In this document: piece by piece, positions 46,771-59,667 of the stretch
Numbering within the stretch: position 1 is the first letter of the stretch
Layout of the letters: each line of letters opens with the position of its first letter
From: Platynereis dumerilii
Taxonomy: Eukaryota; Annelida; Polychaeta; Phyllodocida; Nereididae
DNA length: 64,000 nucleotides
Direction: 5' to 3'
NCBI GenBank assembly: GCA_026936325.1
Contig: JAPTHN010000010.1
Span: forward strand, 52,387,283-52,451,282
Position numbers and translations under genes: made by a program
Notes under the pieces: generated by a model
The model's input: only the letters and a program-made list of their open reading frames with translations
Database searches by the model: none
What the model was told of the DNA's origin: nothing

Positions 46771-47858
46771 ACAACAGCCTCAGCCACTTTAAGTGATATA
46801 TTCCTGACAGAAAAGGTCATGAGCAATGCATTGGTATATCGAATTTTCCTAAAATGTTTCGATCAGTGGTTTATCTGTGGCATCAAAAATCACATTGCAC
46901 TTTTAAGCTTCACCCGGGACACACCAACTGAGGATTACAAAAGGTGTATTAAAAAATATAGAAACATCCAATTGCCATTTTTCTGGATTCACAAGATGCC
47001 CAACTAATCAGGGAACAGTAATGCATTGCAATTTTGATCCTAAATTCATCCCTTTTCCTGTATTTGAAAGTTGTATGCAAAAATTTTGCATGCAGTGTCC
47101 AGGCGGGACACCAAAAATTTCCCTAACTGCAATCATTGATCACTCATTATCTCAAGACCAGTGACATATGGATGCAATTGCTGCTATTTACATCAAAGAA
47201 GATATTTTTGCCTATCATTCGATCCATCATACCAGCATAAATTCCTTTATGGGGCTTAGATATGACCTAAAATGTAAGTGCATGTTGGCCCAAAACTGAA
47301 ATTTTACCAACTCACGGCACTGGACCAGCAACCAATTTCTAAAAAATGAGAAATTTTGGAAAATGGCCCATGTGATGCTGATATTTACATGTAAGTGTCT
47401 TTGTAACAAAGCCCCGAGTTTCTTCTTTGATTTGATGTGAAATACTTGTGTTGGTATCCATAACAACCCAATCTGGAGTCATTTAAAAAAGGGAATACTC
47501 AAAATATTTCACCTCACTGGTCATTTACGGGAAAATGCAAACAGTAGGTACCACTTACAGGCTTGCAGCCTTTCACCAAGATTACAATCAGCAAGATATT
47601 GGGAGTTTCCATGGTTTTTACGAACCACTCTCATAAAATATGTTGCCATAGCAACCAATTTCTAAAAAATCAGAAATTTGGGAAAATGGCTTTAATCTGC
47701 AGTCTGCACCACAGTTCTTCAGGTATAAGAATTTCAGATATATCCATCAATCAGCTTCATAATTATTTTATGGTCATGTGATATAAAAGCCAAGGTCCTA
47801 TCTAGATAGTATTATAATTACTCTCTGATGCAACTGATTGTGCGGATAAGACAGGTAC

Positions 47859-48130
47859 AAGGGTGTTCAGAAAGTTCCAGGTGTTTTTTCATGTGGACAC
47901 TTATTTCAATGATGAATTATGAATTCAGCAATTTTGTAACGCTTTTCCAAAATATTGGACAACTATGTATTTTTTATCAATCTGTGGTTGCCATGGAAAC
48001 AATTTCTTCAATTGGGAGTGACAGTAACACTGGTCCTACATTCTGTGTTAAAATGCATGTGCCGAAGGAGATGGACCAACTTGATGGGACAGATGATATT
48101 GAGGAAAGAAAGGCTATGAAATCTTGATAG
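47859..48130 (+). mobile_element. Mariner-type 5' end, copy 2
   Basis: TA then CAAGGGTGTTCAGAAAGTTCC, ATGTGGACACTTATTTCAAT and GGTTGCCATGGAAAC match the copy at 25787. It stops before any recognisable transposase core. In the composite repeat its mirror lies at 52385-52258. Confidence 0.5.
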
Positions 48131-48134
48131 AGTT

Positions 48135-49450
48135 GTTTATGGCCTGACTTCCATTTGGACATGCATCATGCAATATTAAGTCAATCAAACTCAATTTTTC
48201 CTCTGAGCCAGATGAAAATTTATGATACTTAGGTTTGTATGTCACTCTGAAGTATTTGAGAATACTAATTAACAATTTTTCAAGACTTTTTAGTATTTTG
48301 AGTACTAGTACACTGACTTACAAGTACTTAAGTAATTAGTCTATACATGTATTTAGACAAAGACTTTCAAAATAATTGATATTTTATTAACAAATATCTA
48401 TAACATAATTCACTATCTATCAAACTTTGTTGTTAATGGTTTAGCTCAGCCAATCCTTTATCAATCACCACCAAATTTACCATACTGCTCCTTGCTGTCA
48501 TTCTCCCTTGAAATAAGGGCCGCTATCTTCCTGAGACATCTGTATGTTCTAAAATCCATCTTTATTTCATGCATCTCAATCCCATCTTAATAAACACACC
48601 TCACCCTGTCACTTTTAATGACTTACACTAGGTGTCTCATGTGTAGGTCATTTGCATAACCTCATTTGCATAGCCCACACTGCTCCACCTGCCAGCATTT
48701 TCATACACCACTGTATCAAACTCCCAGCAACTTGCCACAGCCTGCACAGGTGTTTATAGTAGGCAGAAGATTGGTAATGCAACTTACTCTATCTAAATAT
48801 AAACTAATTGTTATTCTCAGAGATTGTCAAATGATTTCTTAACACTTTTCCACCAAGGACTATTTCTCCTCATAGTATAGTCCATCTAGGCGTTTATGAT
48901 GTTCCATACTTTTGCAATTATGCCTTCAATGCTACCAAGCAATTCCAATATCACTGTCTCACATTTGCCTCAAATTTGCGACCTAAATCTCATTTCTTTT
49001 CACATCTTCCCGAACTTATATATATGATTATGTAATCTCAATTTAACCAACAGCCACTCTATACAATACAACCCTTCTTGAACATGCTCATGTTACAATC
49101 CTATTATAAATTCACGCATGTTTTACGCTACTCCAGCACAACTACTCATTCCTCAGCCATGAAAACTTCCCAGTTGCTTTCTTTCACTTCCTACAACATC
49201 TTTATCTGGCTTTTTTTTTTCCACGGGTACTATGCTAGTTAGTTTATAAAATACAAACTGTGTATTAATAAGACACCAATTTTAGGGTTCTATAAAAAGC
49301 ATCATGGTCATTGAACTGATAAAAATAGATTTTAACCAAAAAAAGCTATGTCAAACCCACCAAATGAGGTGGCTAACTGACTAAGATCTTGACTGTATGC
49401 TTCCTTAATTTTATTTTTAATTATTAATTATTGCAATATGTAGCATAAAT
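48135..49450. other. Non-coding stretch, nothing recognised
   Basis: AT-rich spacer inside the composite inverted repeat. No gene seen. Confidence 0.45.
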
Positions 49451-49452
49451 TG

Positions 49453-50850
49453 CTAACTGGTTATTCCAAACACAAATCTTACTATTTTTGAAATGCTTTG
49501 GTCGTTGTGTCTTGCACCTCTTGCATTGTTCCGAGGCCTGCTGGTCTTTGTTCCCATGGGACCACCTCCGCCCTTTTTTCTTGCTTGGACTCTCTCCCAG
49601 GGCTCCCTACTGCATGTTGGGTTGCATCTCTTGGCTTTGTCTGCGACATGCTTTCTATAGTTCGGTGCCATTGGTTCTTCCACATTGGATGGTAAGCCTT
49701 GGCTTGGCCGTTTGTTCTTGCAAATTAATGGCTTTCCTCTGGCTTGCCCCTGCTGCCTCAACTGTCTTTGTCCCCTGATCACTATTGCCTGCATTGTGAG
49801 ACTTCTTCTGGCAATGTCACTTGCCATTCCATGGGTTGCCTGCCCCTTCCATTGTAATATTTTGGTGGACCTCCTGCCGTTTTGGAACATTGCTTGAAAA
49901 AATGACTGGCATCGGGTCCCAGATGTACCATTCTCAACCTTTACTGCATCTCACTGTTGATGGGACACCTGGAACAGTGTATGCCGTTTGTTCATATACC
50001 TTAGACACCCCTGGTTCTTTAAGTCTCCTGTTGGTTCTTCAAGTCTCCTGTTGGTACCTCGAGTCTCCTTTTGGTTCTTCAAGTCTCCTATTTTAAGGCA
50101 TTTTGGGCTTTTGACCTCTCCTTTGCCTTGTAAAGCTGCTCTCTCTCCTGGGTCGATCTGCATGCTGCTCCCATTTTTGCCAAAGCACCAATACTTTCTG
50201 CCCCTGGCGTCTTCGCTTTATGCCTCTCTCCATGCCCTGGAGCTCAAAATTTCATCTGATTCTGGTATGCTCATTTGTCCTAATATAGCCTAACTCCCGG
50301 GCGCCCTTTGCCTTCTACATCTACATCTATACGATACGTTGAGCAGCCTTGATCTCTTCATGGTTTCCCTTTTTTCTGGGCTCTGCACATTCCTGACTCT
50401 TTGGCTTTATCGTCCCTGTTCAGACCTCTTCCAGTCCTTGTTATGGGGGAGGGGGGTTGGGGAGTACATGTCTCCTTCACAGCTTAGCTGCCGGAATGGA
50501 GCCTGTGGATTACCTTGAGCTTCTGCACTGTAGGCCATGACAATTTTCACTATGGGTGTCCCGTCCTAGGGACCGAGCCTCCCTCAGTTGAACAGGCACT
50601 TCCACACCCAGATCACCTGTTTTGTTGTGGTCTTCGCCTGCCCTGGCAATCTTGGTCTGGTCTCCTCCTCCTCTTGGCTTTGCTTCTTGGCCTTTTCTCT
50701 TCTTTGCAGATGAACCTCCCCATTCTGTGGCTGAAGGATCCTCCCATGGTTTCCAACATTTCCCACCCGTTGTCTTGCTCTCAGACAACCTGCCTCCAGC
50801 CTAACTTGCTGGTCGGTACGCCTATTGTGTTGACCATGTGTTTTGTCATT
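49453..50850 (-). other. GC-richer segment of unknown origin with a 20-bp minisatellite
   Basis: This stretch is richer in G and C than its surroundings. On the minus strand it holds a 145-codon frame at 49453-49890 and a 92-codon frame at 50510-50788, both basic and Gly-rich, without a motif I recognise. About four units of a roughly 20-bp repeat (AGGAGACTTGAAGAACCAAC) lie at 50010-50095. A LINE-like 3' tail is at 50312-50340. It may be part of a retroelement, for example an ORF1 region, but that is a guess. Confidence 0.35.
50312..50345 (-). mobile_element. 3' tail of a LINE related to the 15.6-kb element
   Basis: On the minus strand it reads CGTATCGTATAGATG and then TAGATGTAGA, very like the GTATCATGTAGATGTAGA end of the LINE at 15.6 kb. 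Only the tail and perhaps a few tens of bases of 3' untranslated region are alike. It is probably a severely 5'-truncated insertion of a sister family. Confidence 0.5.
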
Positions 50851-50899
50851 AAATTTCTGTCAGATCTGAAGACATCCTTATGTACATATTCATGTTTAT

Positions 50900-52250
50900 G
50901 ACAGTTCATTAACATCTCGCTGAACGAGCCACAGGTGGAAATGACAATGATTGCCACCTTGTTCCCTTATTAGATGAATTACCAAAGTCTGTGGGACATG
51001 AGCAATTATAAAGTTGGGTACTCTCCTAACAGGATAAGACCTAGCTCAAGGCCAAAAGACATGGATTAGGTCCTAGTGTTACATCTCTAAGAAAGAAGTA
51101 GACAGCTTCAAACATAGGTGTATTTCGCAGGGTGTCAGAGGGGCTGCAGCCACCCGGGCATCAGGGAAAATGGGGATATTAGTGCAAATCCTGACCAATA
51201 TCAGGGCAGATCTACTGCCCTGGTCACATCCATAACATGTTAAAATTTCAGCCCAAAATTGTGACAGCACCCCTACAAAATGGTCTTTCCATGTGGCAAT
51301 GGCATCAAGAAATCCTGGACATGACAGCCTGTTATTATAAGAATAAGAATAAGGATTTCTTTATAATGCTAAAAGCAGTCTCTGCTTTTGTTTGTGACAC
51401 TTACATATTGTACATCGAAAATGTTCCATGTATGTACAGGGAGAAAAATATCTTTTAGGTTGCGAGCTGGGTTGCCAGCCAGCCAAACCATCATTCAGCA
51501 CCTCCCGGCCACCTGTATGGATTCATTATTTTCCCAGCCAGCTGCTTGACCAGTAGTAATAATTGCTGAACACAAGTCTACTCAATGACATACAAATGCC
51601 TAGTTTACAAAGATAAGCTTCATTGGTTGAACCTGTCAACTGGGCGCACTTTGCCAGTTGGTAAAGATGGACTGTCAGCTGATGACCTTGCCAGCTTTGA
51701 AGGATCATGGCTGACAGTTTGCCAGCCAGCTGGACACCGGCTTCATAACAGATAAATAATTATTGCATAACAGATCATGGGATGCCCCTGTGCAGTATTC
51801 TGGCAGTCATACCACATTAAAATTTTAATTCTTCAAATTTATATGAACAAGACTTAGCCATCTTTGGGCTGTAAACACATAGAGGTAGGTCACCATAATA
51901 AGGGAGTACCCAAAATATGGGGAAATAGTTTAATAATCTTTATTTATAATATGACCTTGACCTTTGACATTAGATATCACATGACCATGCAAATTCCAGT
52001 TGACAGATGGTCAAATATACATGTATGGTTAATAAGGGGCCAAGTAAACCTAAAATTTTAGCATCCACAAAGAACACTTAATATGTAGATTCAAATGCAT
52101 TTTATAACAAAAATTGATCAAAATAACATTGCACTATGCATTTAAAAGTCTGAAGTCAGACCATAAACTTGTATCTTAATTGATTGCAGGTACTTTATTT
52201 ATCATGTCAAAGTATATGTATATCATGCTAATAAAAGTGAGTTGAAGTGA
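50900..52250. other. Non-coding stretch, nothing recognised
   Basis: Spacer within the composite inverted repeat. GCCAGCCAGC-like words recur near 51475 and 51721, but no defined element is seen. Confidence 0.45.
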
Positions 52251-52257
52251 CACAGAG

Positions 52258-53560
52258 AAGTCCTCACCATCGACAATTCATTGGCTTTCTTGGTCTCAAT
52301 ATCATCTTCCCAGCCAGCTGAAGCAACCGTTTCCATGGCAACCACAGAATGGTTTTAAAATGTTAAAATTGTCAAATATTTTGAAAATGCATCATAAAAT
52401 TGTTGAATTCTGTACTGTAGAGATGGTGCATGTGCCTAAAACTGAACACTGTAGCATATTCAAAACCAATTTCCTAAATTTCTCATTTTTTTATGAATTG
52501 GTTGCTCTGGCAACATATTTTAAGCAAGTAGCTTGTAAACAACCATGGAAACTCCGAATATTTTCCTTATAGCATTCTTTGGGAATATGAGTAGCAAATA
52601 AGTGACATGGTAAGAGGTTGCAAGCCTATAACTATAAGTGATGCCTACTCTTGGCATTGTCCCGTAAATGACCATGCAGTGAGGTGAAATATTTTGAATA
52701 TTTGACTTGTTTTAAATGACTCCAGATTGGGTTGTCATGGATACCAACACAAGTATTTCACATCAAATCAAAGAAGAGACTCAGGGCTTTGTTACAAAGA
52801 CACTTACATGTAAATATCAGCATCACATGGGCCATTTTCCCAAATTTCTCATTTTTTAGAAATTGGTTGCTATGGCAACATATTTTAAGTAAATGGTTAG
52901 TAGAAAACCATGGAAACTCCCAATATTTTCCTGATTTCATTCTTTGGTAATATAATTAGCAACAAAGCAGCAACATGGTAAGAGGTTGCAACCCCATAAG
53001 TGACAGCTGCTCTTTGTGTTGGCTCGTATAAGGTGAAATATTTTGAGCGTTTGACTTGTTTTAAAGGATTTCAGATTGGGTTGTCATGGATAACCACAGA
53101 AGTGTTTCACATCAAATGGAAGAAGAGACTCAGGGCTTTGTTACAAACACACTTACATGCAAATAGCAGCATCACATGGGCTACAGGGGCTGTTGAAATG
53201 TCAAATTGTCTAAAAATATGCAAATGTTTGACCTTTGACCCAGTTTTATTACAGGAAATTAACCTTTGACCCCAATGGTCACATGACAACAGGAATCCTT
53301 ATACCCTTGAATATTTATAAAGTCACTTCAATTAAATATATAAGTTGAATGCATTCCAGAATTGAAAGATTTGTTAAAAATAGCAAAAATTTGATTTTGG
53401 TTGCTATGGTAACCATTTTTGCAAAATATCGCCATATAAAAAATGGCGACATGTGTTTTCGGATTCCTCAGAATCTGGGCTTTCCGAAAATGTATAGTTT
53501 ATAAAATCAACAAGCAAATCCAACGGAATTACATAAGGAACCGGACTAACAAGCATTTCT
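52258..53560 (-). repeat. Inverted composite repeat, right arm
   Basis: Inverted and shorter counterpart of 45055-48130. It contains about two and a half subunits of roughly 360 bases, marked by GGGCTTTGTTACAAAGACAC near 52786 and its variant near 53132, and by ATTGGTTGCTATGGCAACAT near 52862 and its variant near 52497. The inner end (52258-52385) is the truncated mirror of the mariner-type end. Confidence 0.75.
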
Positions 53561-53599
53561 TTTAGACTAGCTGAAGCTGACTGCAAGAGAAGGTTGCCT

Positions 53600-54125
53600 C
53601 ATCAGCTAGCTCTCCGGAAAACAGAGGAATGAAGTTAGCTGATGCTGAATCAATCCAATTAATCCAGAATCAACTATCTCCATGGTGTGTATGTCAATTT
53701 AGTAATGGGCTCTGACAGGGCGGAAGGATGACTAGCTAAATGGGAATCAAATTGCCCTGACGAAGCATTGATTATTGAATTTGACTGCATCATTATTTGG
53801 AGACCAATCTGTAGTCAGCGACGCAATGCCTAAATTGATTAGCATCAATTTCCTGTCCTTCAAATCAGATCAGATGAAAAGCCCTTTTTGAGGCCAGGAT
53901 AGGATGATGTAATAATTATGAGCAAGCAATGCAAACAATTAGGCGGAAATCCCTTTACTATGGCAGAAGTATGGTCTCCAATCTAAGTAGTGATGAAATG
54001 AGTGAATGAGCATCCCATGTGACAACCTTAACAGCTAAAGACTGTGAAAGTGTACTACCTCCTATAAAAATGTGCACTACCAGCCCTCCTTTTCATTGGG
54101 AAGAAGGGAAATGGAACAGCAACTA
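53600..54125. other. Non-coding stretch, nothing recognised
   Basis: No gene or named repeat between the composite repeat and the next short fragments. Confidence 0.45.
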
Positions 54126-54129
54126 TTTC

Positions 54130-54200
54130 AACAGGTTTGAGGTTTGAGGTTTTTATTGGGAAATAACGTCCGGCAATGCTGTTTGTATGTTAGGCCCATA
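54130..54200 (-). mobile_element. Possible LINE 3' tail
   Basis: On the minus strand an AATAA-bearing sequence (CCCAATAAAAACC) is followed by three TCAAACC repeats, as in the 3' ends of CR1/L2-type elements. There is no coding part. Tentative. Confidence 0.3.
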
Positions 54201-54343
54201 ACAATCATATTAATATAAAACCAATAAGAGAAAGAAGAGTGAGAAAATTAAAAAAGGAGCTATAAATAAGTATAGGCAAATGACAAATAAATAAAAGTAG
54301 TTAAATTAATGACGAATGACGAACAAACAGATTATCTTAGCTG

Positions 54344-54438
54344 AAAACAACAAGCTAAATTTATGCTAGCTCAAAGGAATTTGGGAGACCATCTCAATCA
54401 ATCATTTAAGTTGACTCAGTTCTTCAAATTTTACAGTA
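54344..54438. mobile_element. Half copy of the 208-bp MITE
   Basis: AACAACAAGCTAA, TAGCTCAAAGGAATT, ACCATCTCAATCAATCA and TTTTACAGTA follow the order of the right half of the MITEs at 2978 and 59668. The left half is missing, so this copy is truncated and more diverged. Confidence 0.6.
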
Positions 54439-54794
54439 TGGACAAATTAGTGTAATAATATATTCCTGGTGTGATTTGCTCGAGTTAAACCAACTTTTAG
54501 TTGTTATTCTACCAGAACTCCAAACTTTCAAATAAATATTTTGAGGTAAAAAGATGGGAGTTGTAGTTGTAATCAAGAATATTCGGGTATGCACAGTTTG
54601 TGGATTAAAATTTGAAAAAACCAAGCAGATATGTTGACAAGATGTCTATTGAACGGATTGGGGTGAAATTATAACCAGCAGAAATTCATTATTTATTAGA
54701 CAGAAAATTCTCATTTTTTTGGTCTCACACTCACACACAATTACGCAAGATTTGAAAACATTTTTTAGGGGTCTTAACACCTTTGTGCCCTGTA

Positions 54795-56045
54795 TAAGCA
54801 TTGACAGGGTGGTATTGTGTGTCCATCCATTGGCCATCCACTGTGTAATTGACTTATCATCTCAACAGTAGGTAGAGCAGCCAAGCACGAAAGTGCAGAC
54901 AAGGAAGAAAAATGCAAATAAATTTAAGAGACTATGTCAATAGTCCACATTAATTATCCCACTAGTGGCTTGTTCTCTCCAATTTTGGTGTAGAAAGCTT
55001 TATATCAACACTTTTTTGTGTGAATTAATTAATTGATTTATTATAATTATTCTGGTGGTTTTAAGAACAACAATACTTATAGTAAATGCTGCCAGTAATT
55101 TCTTAAGATTTTACTTCTTAAGTTATTGTTCATTTTCAGTACTGTAAAACAATGAACTGCAACATCTTTCTGCAAAGTTTCATCTTATCCTAAATCCTAG
55201 GGACTCCCTGTCGATTACACGGAAGGAGTCCCAGCCAATCGGGCTAGGCACATAACACCTCTGAGCAGAGGACATCTTACTTTCACAACGTTGTCTGGAT
55301 GGATACAATTATCATGTATGGAGCACTGGAGCAGGCTGTTATTTCTACTTAAGTTTATGAAAAAGGCGGTCACAGACCTCATTAGCCCACAAAGCTGAAA
55401 CAGTTGTCTTTTGGTAATTGGTTGAACATCAAGGTGTCTGTCCCATGGCAGACAACACAATAATAAAAGTAATATGTTGCCGCACAATGACTGATGAGGT
55501 TTGTTAACTAACAATTACCACTACTAAAGTGTCCACAAACTGCAATTTGTCCCCCTCTGCCTCGTTCCATAGCATTATCAGCAAGAGGGGTTGAAATAAA
55601 AGAGTGAGAGTTTGCTGAAAATTTACTTGGCATAAAACTATTATTTGACAGTACAGCATTTGTACCTTTTCAAGTCACAAAAGCAGTGTAAGAAATATGG
55701 AAATATTCAAGCAATGTTGTGGCTTATTTACATTCTTAAATCCATAGATCTCAAACAGAATCCACAGGTGGACTGGTGTGAAAACATGCTGGAGGATGTT
55801 GTTTGCATCGCAGATTGAGGGAAATACGTGACTTGTCATAGCAAACAGACTAATATGAGATTTAGACGCTGAAATTGCTCAGTGATTTTTTCCAAGCTTT
55901 TCTTTTCCCATTTCCTCTGTCTTCATGTTTACATGATTGCCGAAAACAACAGTATTTCATGTTGTCCAACTGGTAGGTCTTCAGCAATCGTAATGCAAGC
56001 AAATCACATTTTTATAGATCGGTCTCATCTTGAGTTAATCCAAGC
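54795..56045 (+). repeat. Block duplication, copy B part 1
   Basis: Partner of 3205-4640 (see that entry). It lacks the MITE found in copy A and so preserves the older arrangement at that point: AACACCT is followed directly by the sequence leading to GACAGGGTGG. Confidence 0.8.
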
Positions 56046-56049
56046 TATC

Positions 56050-56560
56050 ATGGTGCACAAAATAGTCCTTGTTAGAATATAACGACAGTCAGGGTATCAT
56101 AGCTCTCTGCTCAATGGTTGGAGTGATTGCACTATAAAAGTTTAGGGTCATTTCATTAGTCGAACTATTTTAAAAGATAAACCATATTGATCGCAAGTAT
56201 GGTTCCGTGTAGGGATTTGATATGTAAATCCATGGCTTCCCAAACTGTCACCTCAATCGATGTTCACTCTATTGTCTCATTGGAGGGCTGCATAATGATT
56301 CCTATTTTGTCCTCTTTTCATATAGACAAGATGTCCCTACTTCTTATAACCCAAACCACTGATTTAATGGTACCTCTTGATTTATCACTTTGTTGATTAT
56401 TCATAGAAGATATCTCGAGAAGAGGTAAGATTGCACCAACGACTCTTTTCAATATTATCATTTTTCACCTACACTATAAAAGAATATCAAGATGACGGAT
56501 TGCAGAAGATGGCAAAGATCACACTGATTCTGCGATTCTAACTTTAAGTGTATAGCGCTT
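56050..56560. other. Short link between homologous parts of copy B
   Basis: About 0.5 kb separates parts 1 and 2 in this copy. In copy A the same interval is about 15 kb. No gene seen. Confidence 0.5.
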
Positions 56561-56564
56561 TGAT

Positions 56565-56995
56565 AAAAGGCCATATGGTAGTTTATAATTCAATACACTT
56601 TCTAGTGGCTCCCTGAAGCTGAGATCGACAGCAATAACTCCTTTGTAAATATGTCTTCCTGTGATTTTTGACAATAACAATGATTTTAAAGTGGATAAGG
56701 AAGCACTAAATCTAATTTAGCAATAACACTCTTCACCAATGGTTGTCGAGGTAATTCCATTTATAGCACCAATTGGCCCCCTGCCTCGAAGTAATTGGAA
56801 TATTTCCAGCAGCCTGCTGTCATTAAAATGTCATTAATTTTTGTTGGTAGGGATTTTACAGAAGTGTCATTCGTGCAAAAGTCTCATTAAATCTGTCCAG
56901 ACTGCAAGGACGTTTGACTGATTTTCTTTACTTTTATGTCTACATCTGTACTATATCTGTCTGATATCCATATCTGTCGAGGTGTCTTTCTCAAT
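56565..56995 (+). repeat. Block duplication, copy B part 2
   Basis: Partner of 19755-20215, with shared AGTGGCTCCCTGAAGCTGAG and AGCAATAACTCCTTTGTAA. Same orientation and order as copy A. Confidence 0.8.
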
Positions 56996-56999
56996 CTGA

Positions 57000-57970
57000 G
57001 ATCTATGTCACATGCATGTTTTGTGTTGTTGCATCTGCCAAAATAAAGCTGTAGCAATAAATTCTAACTCTAAATTTTGGAGACAAGCGATACGATATGA
57101 CACGATATATATTTATTTGACATTAGCGAGAAGAAGACGATCAGTACGGGTATCATCATGAATTTGCAATCAAACTGTTATTTGGTTGATCATTTACAGG
57201 AATTATTTGGTTATTTATTACTTTGCAAATGTGTTTATTGTGGTGTGCCAATGTGAGGAGACCGGGATAGCCCCTGCGCTGACATGACATGATCATCAGA
57301 TTAGGGACAGGGTTATCTTGACACCTACATGTGACATCAGAAAATAGTAAAAGCAAAACAAAGCATTGGAGCTCAATGTCCATAACACTAAAACTCCTGT
57401 AAAGAAAATCGCTTGGCCGTATAATGGCGTATATGAAACTGGTCCTACGTGCAATTCGTAATGAGAATTGTTTGAAAAATATATAAGAATAATGTGACGG
57501 GATTGTTAATTCACAAATATGTTGTTAAATATAATGTTATGGTAGGCCTACATGAGCACAATTGAAATATTTTGAAATGGAAGATAAAGGACTATTATGA
57601 TACTTCTTGTTGGCATTCATGTTTAGATACATGTTTGATTTCTGTGTGGGAAGTACAAATCTAGACATTCTACTCTGTCCTGACAGAGGAAGAAAACATC
57701 AGAGGGCACCTGTATTGAAGGATTCCTATGCCTTATTTCGCCCTCCTACACATGAAACATGCAAGCAGGTTGGTGTAACACATCTCTATGATTTCCATTC
57801 TTTGGTGTCTATATTCTGTTTTCTTGCAGTAACACCCACACTAAAAATGAATAAAATGACCAATCTTATGGATGGCTAATGAAAAAGTCCTGATTACTCG
57901 TCAAAGCAATTTGCAATGCCAAGAATCAGGGTAAACTCTGCTCTAAGTCGTGTTCATTTTTTTTTACTAT
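57000..57970. other. Non-coding stretch, nothing recognised
   Basis: AT-rich DNA with a TAGGCCTA at 57543-57550. A 90-codon frame (57607-57879) shows no known motif. Confidence 0.45.
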
Positions 57971-57974
57971 TATC

Positions 57975-59160
57975 CTTCTTCTCTTCCCCCAATTCAAGGT
58001 TGGTAGTGTCATTTCTAATCTTTTTTACAAATCGCTATGAGAGAAAACTGTGAGTCTTCCAAAACAACAATATGCATAGAAAACAATGAAAACAGCAGCA
58101 TTATAATGATCTTTGTGATATGTGACATATTGGAAGTTTCAAGGCACTTCACCAAAAACAAACATGTCTTTAAAATTGCTGCCTTAACTCTCAAGGGCGT
58201 CAAAATACTTTCACAGTTATTTTTTGTTTCTCTTATGGTTTACAGCATTTGCAGCATAAACAATGGTCATATCATTATTGATATAGATATTTACAATATT
58301 AAAATAGCTATTTTATTCTGCCAAAAAGTCTTTGAAACAAAACAAGTTTACCGTTATTACAAATGATGGAGGAATAGCCAGATATTCCATTGTCTCATTC
58401 CCAAGGTAAATAAATGTTAAAATAGAAGTACACTTTATATTCAGGATTGAATCTATACTGAATCGATTTATTTTTTATTTCTTAGCTATTATTCTTCTTC
58501 CATTATCCAATTGAAGTTTGGTAGTCTGTTCGATTCAAGGTTGATAGTCACATTATTTGATGATTTTACGCTAAGGAAGAAATTCACGATTCTTCCAAAA
58601 TACAACATATGTATTACGTGGTATGTATATTGTTCTCTTTTCCATATACACTCAAAGCATTACAGAATGACACAAAGGAATCATTACGATGGTAAACAGC
58701 CACAATATAATGATCTTGGTGATATGTGACATATTGAGAGTTACAAGGTTCTTCACCAACAACAAACACATCATTATAAATGAAGCAAACGGAGCAGCTG
58801 CAACCTCCACTCTCGAGCATGCACCAAAAGGCTTTATGCAGGGGCAATTTCTTCTCTGTAGCCACACGACAACATCACAGTAGCAATATCGTCATGAATG
58901 AGATACTCTGGGTATGTTAATTTTATTTATTGCAAAAAGTGGCCCCAGCAAATGTTTGACTTTGTAATTTTGTAATTTGTTATATACATATGGAAGTAAA
59001 CCAAAATATATAAAGCTTATAAACAAAAACATTGGCAAATATTTACTCTGACAATAGCTATCCTATTCTGCTGAGAAGTCCTTGAAAAGCACAATCATGA
59101 TCTATAGATGAAGATATAGTCAGAAATTCTGTTGTCTTATTTACAAGGTAACAATCCTTT
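57975..59160 (+). repeat. Tandem duplication of about 0.6 kb, two units
   Basis: About 58050-58175 matches 58590-58780, with shared ATTATAATGATC or AATATAATGATC, TTGTGATATGTGACATATTG or TTGGTGATATGTGACATATTG, and CACTTCACCAA or TTCTTCACCAA. The offset is about 600 bases. Units are well diverged. Confidence 0.65.
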
Positions 59161-59666
59161 CACTTTAAAATTTGAAACCAACCAAAAAATTGCAGAAAAT
59201 GAAAGAAAGAAGCTGCTCAAGATACCAAACCATCAGCGACTAGTTTTAGCATTGCATAAATACTTTAGGTATCTGCAGGGTATCTACAGGTTATCTCCCT
59301 GCCACATAATGTGGATAACCAACAGACATCTTCTTTCATGTATACATCCTCACCACCAGCAAGGGTGGGGTAGCAAGGGTGACAAGTGGAAAGTGGTTGT
59401 CTGCATTCAATATCAAACCTTATGGAAATGTCAATGTATACCAAATTGAACATATTTTGAATAAGACAGTCCTACCAAAAATAAAGTGAAACTACCCCTG
59501 CAATAAGGAAGAATCAGCAACTCTTTACCCTTTCAACCTTTTGGCTCCCTCCAAATCACTTCCTGTCTCCACTTACTGTAAACACCCTTTTAAAACTGCA
59601 TTAAATTTACTTTAAGTCAATGCGAATTCAAACTCCATCAGCCCCATTGTGTTTGATTTCTTTTAT
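59161..59666. other. Non-coding stretch, nothing recognised
   Basis: A 105-codon frame (59132-59449) covers part of this stretch but has no motif I recognise. Confidence 0.45.
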
Positions 59667-59667
59667 A

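Larger units (their letters stand above)
45055..48130 (+). repeat. Inverted composite repeat, left arm
   Basis: Homologous in inverted orientation to 53560-52258. It starts near CGGTTCCTTATGT and includes GTTGCCATAGCAACC, GGTCAAAGGTTAATTTCCTG and GGGAGTTTCCATGG. It contains at least two subunits of about 360 bases (45480-45720 and 47400-47660 are homologous), a 202-bp tandem array at 46120-46760, and the mariner-type end at 47859. It is longer than the right arm, which has lost or never had about 1.8 kb. Confidence 0.75.
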
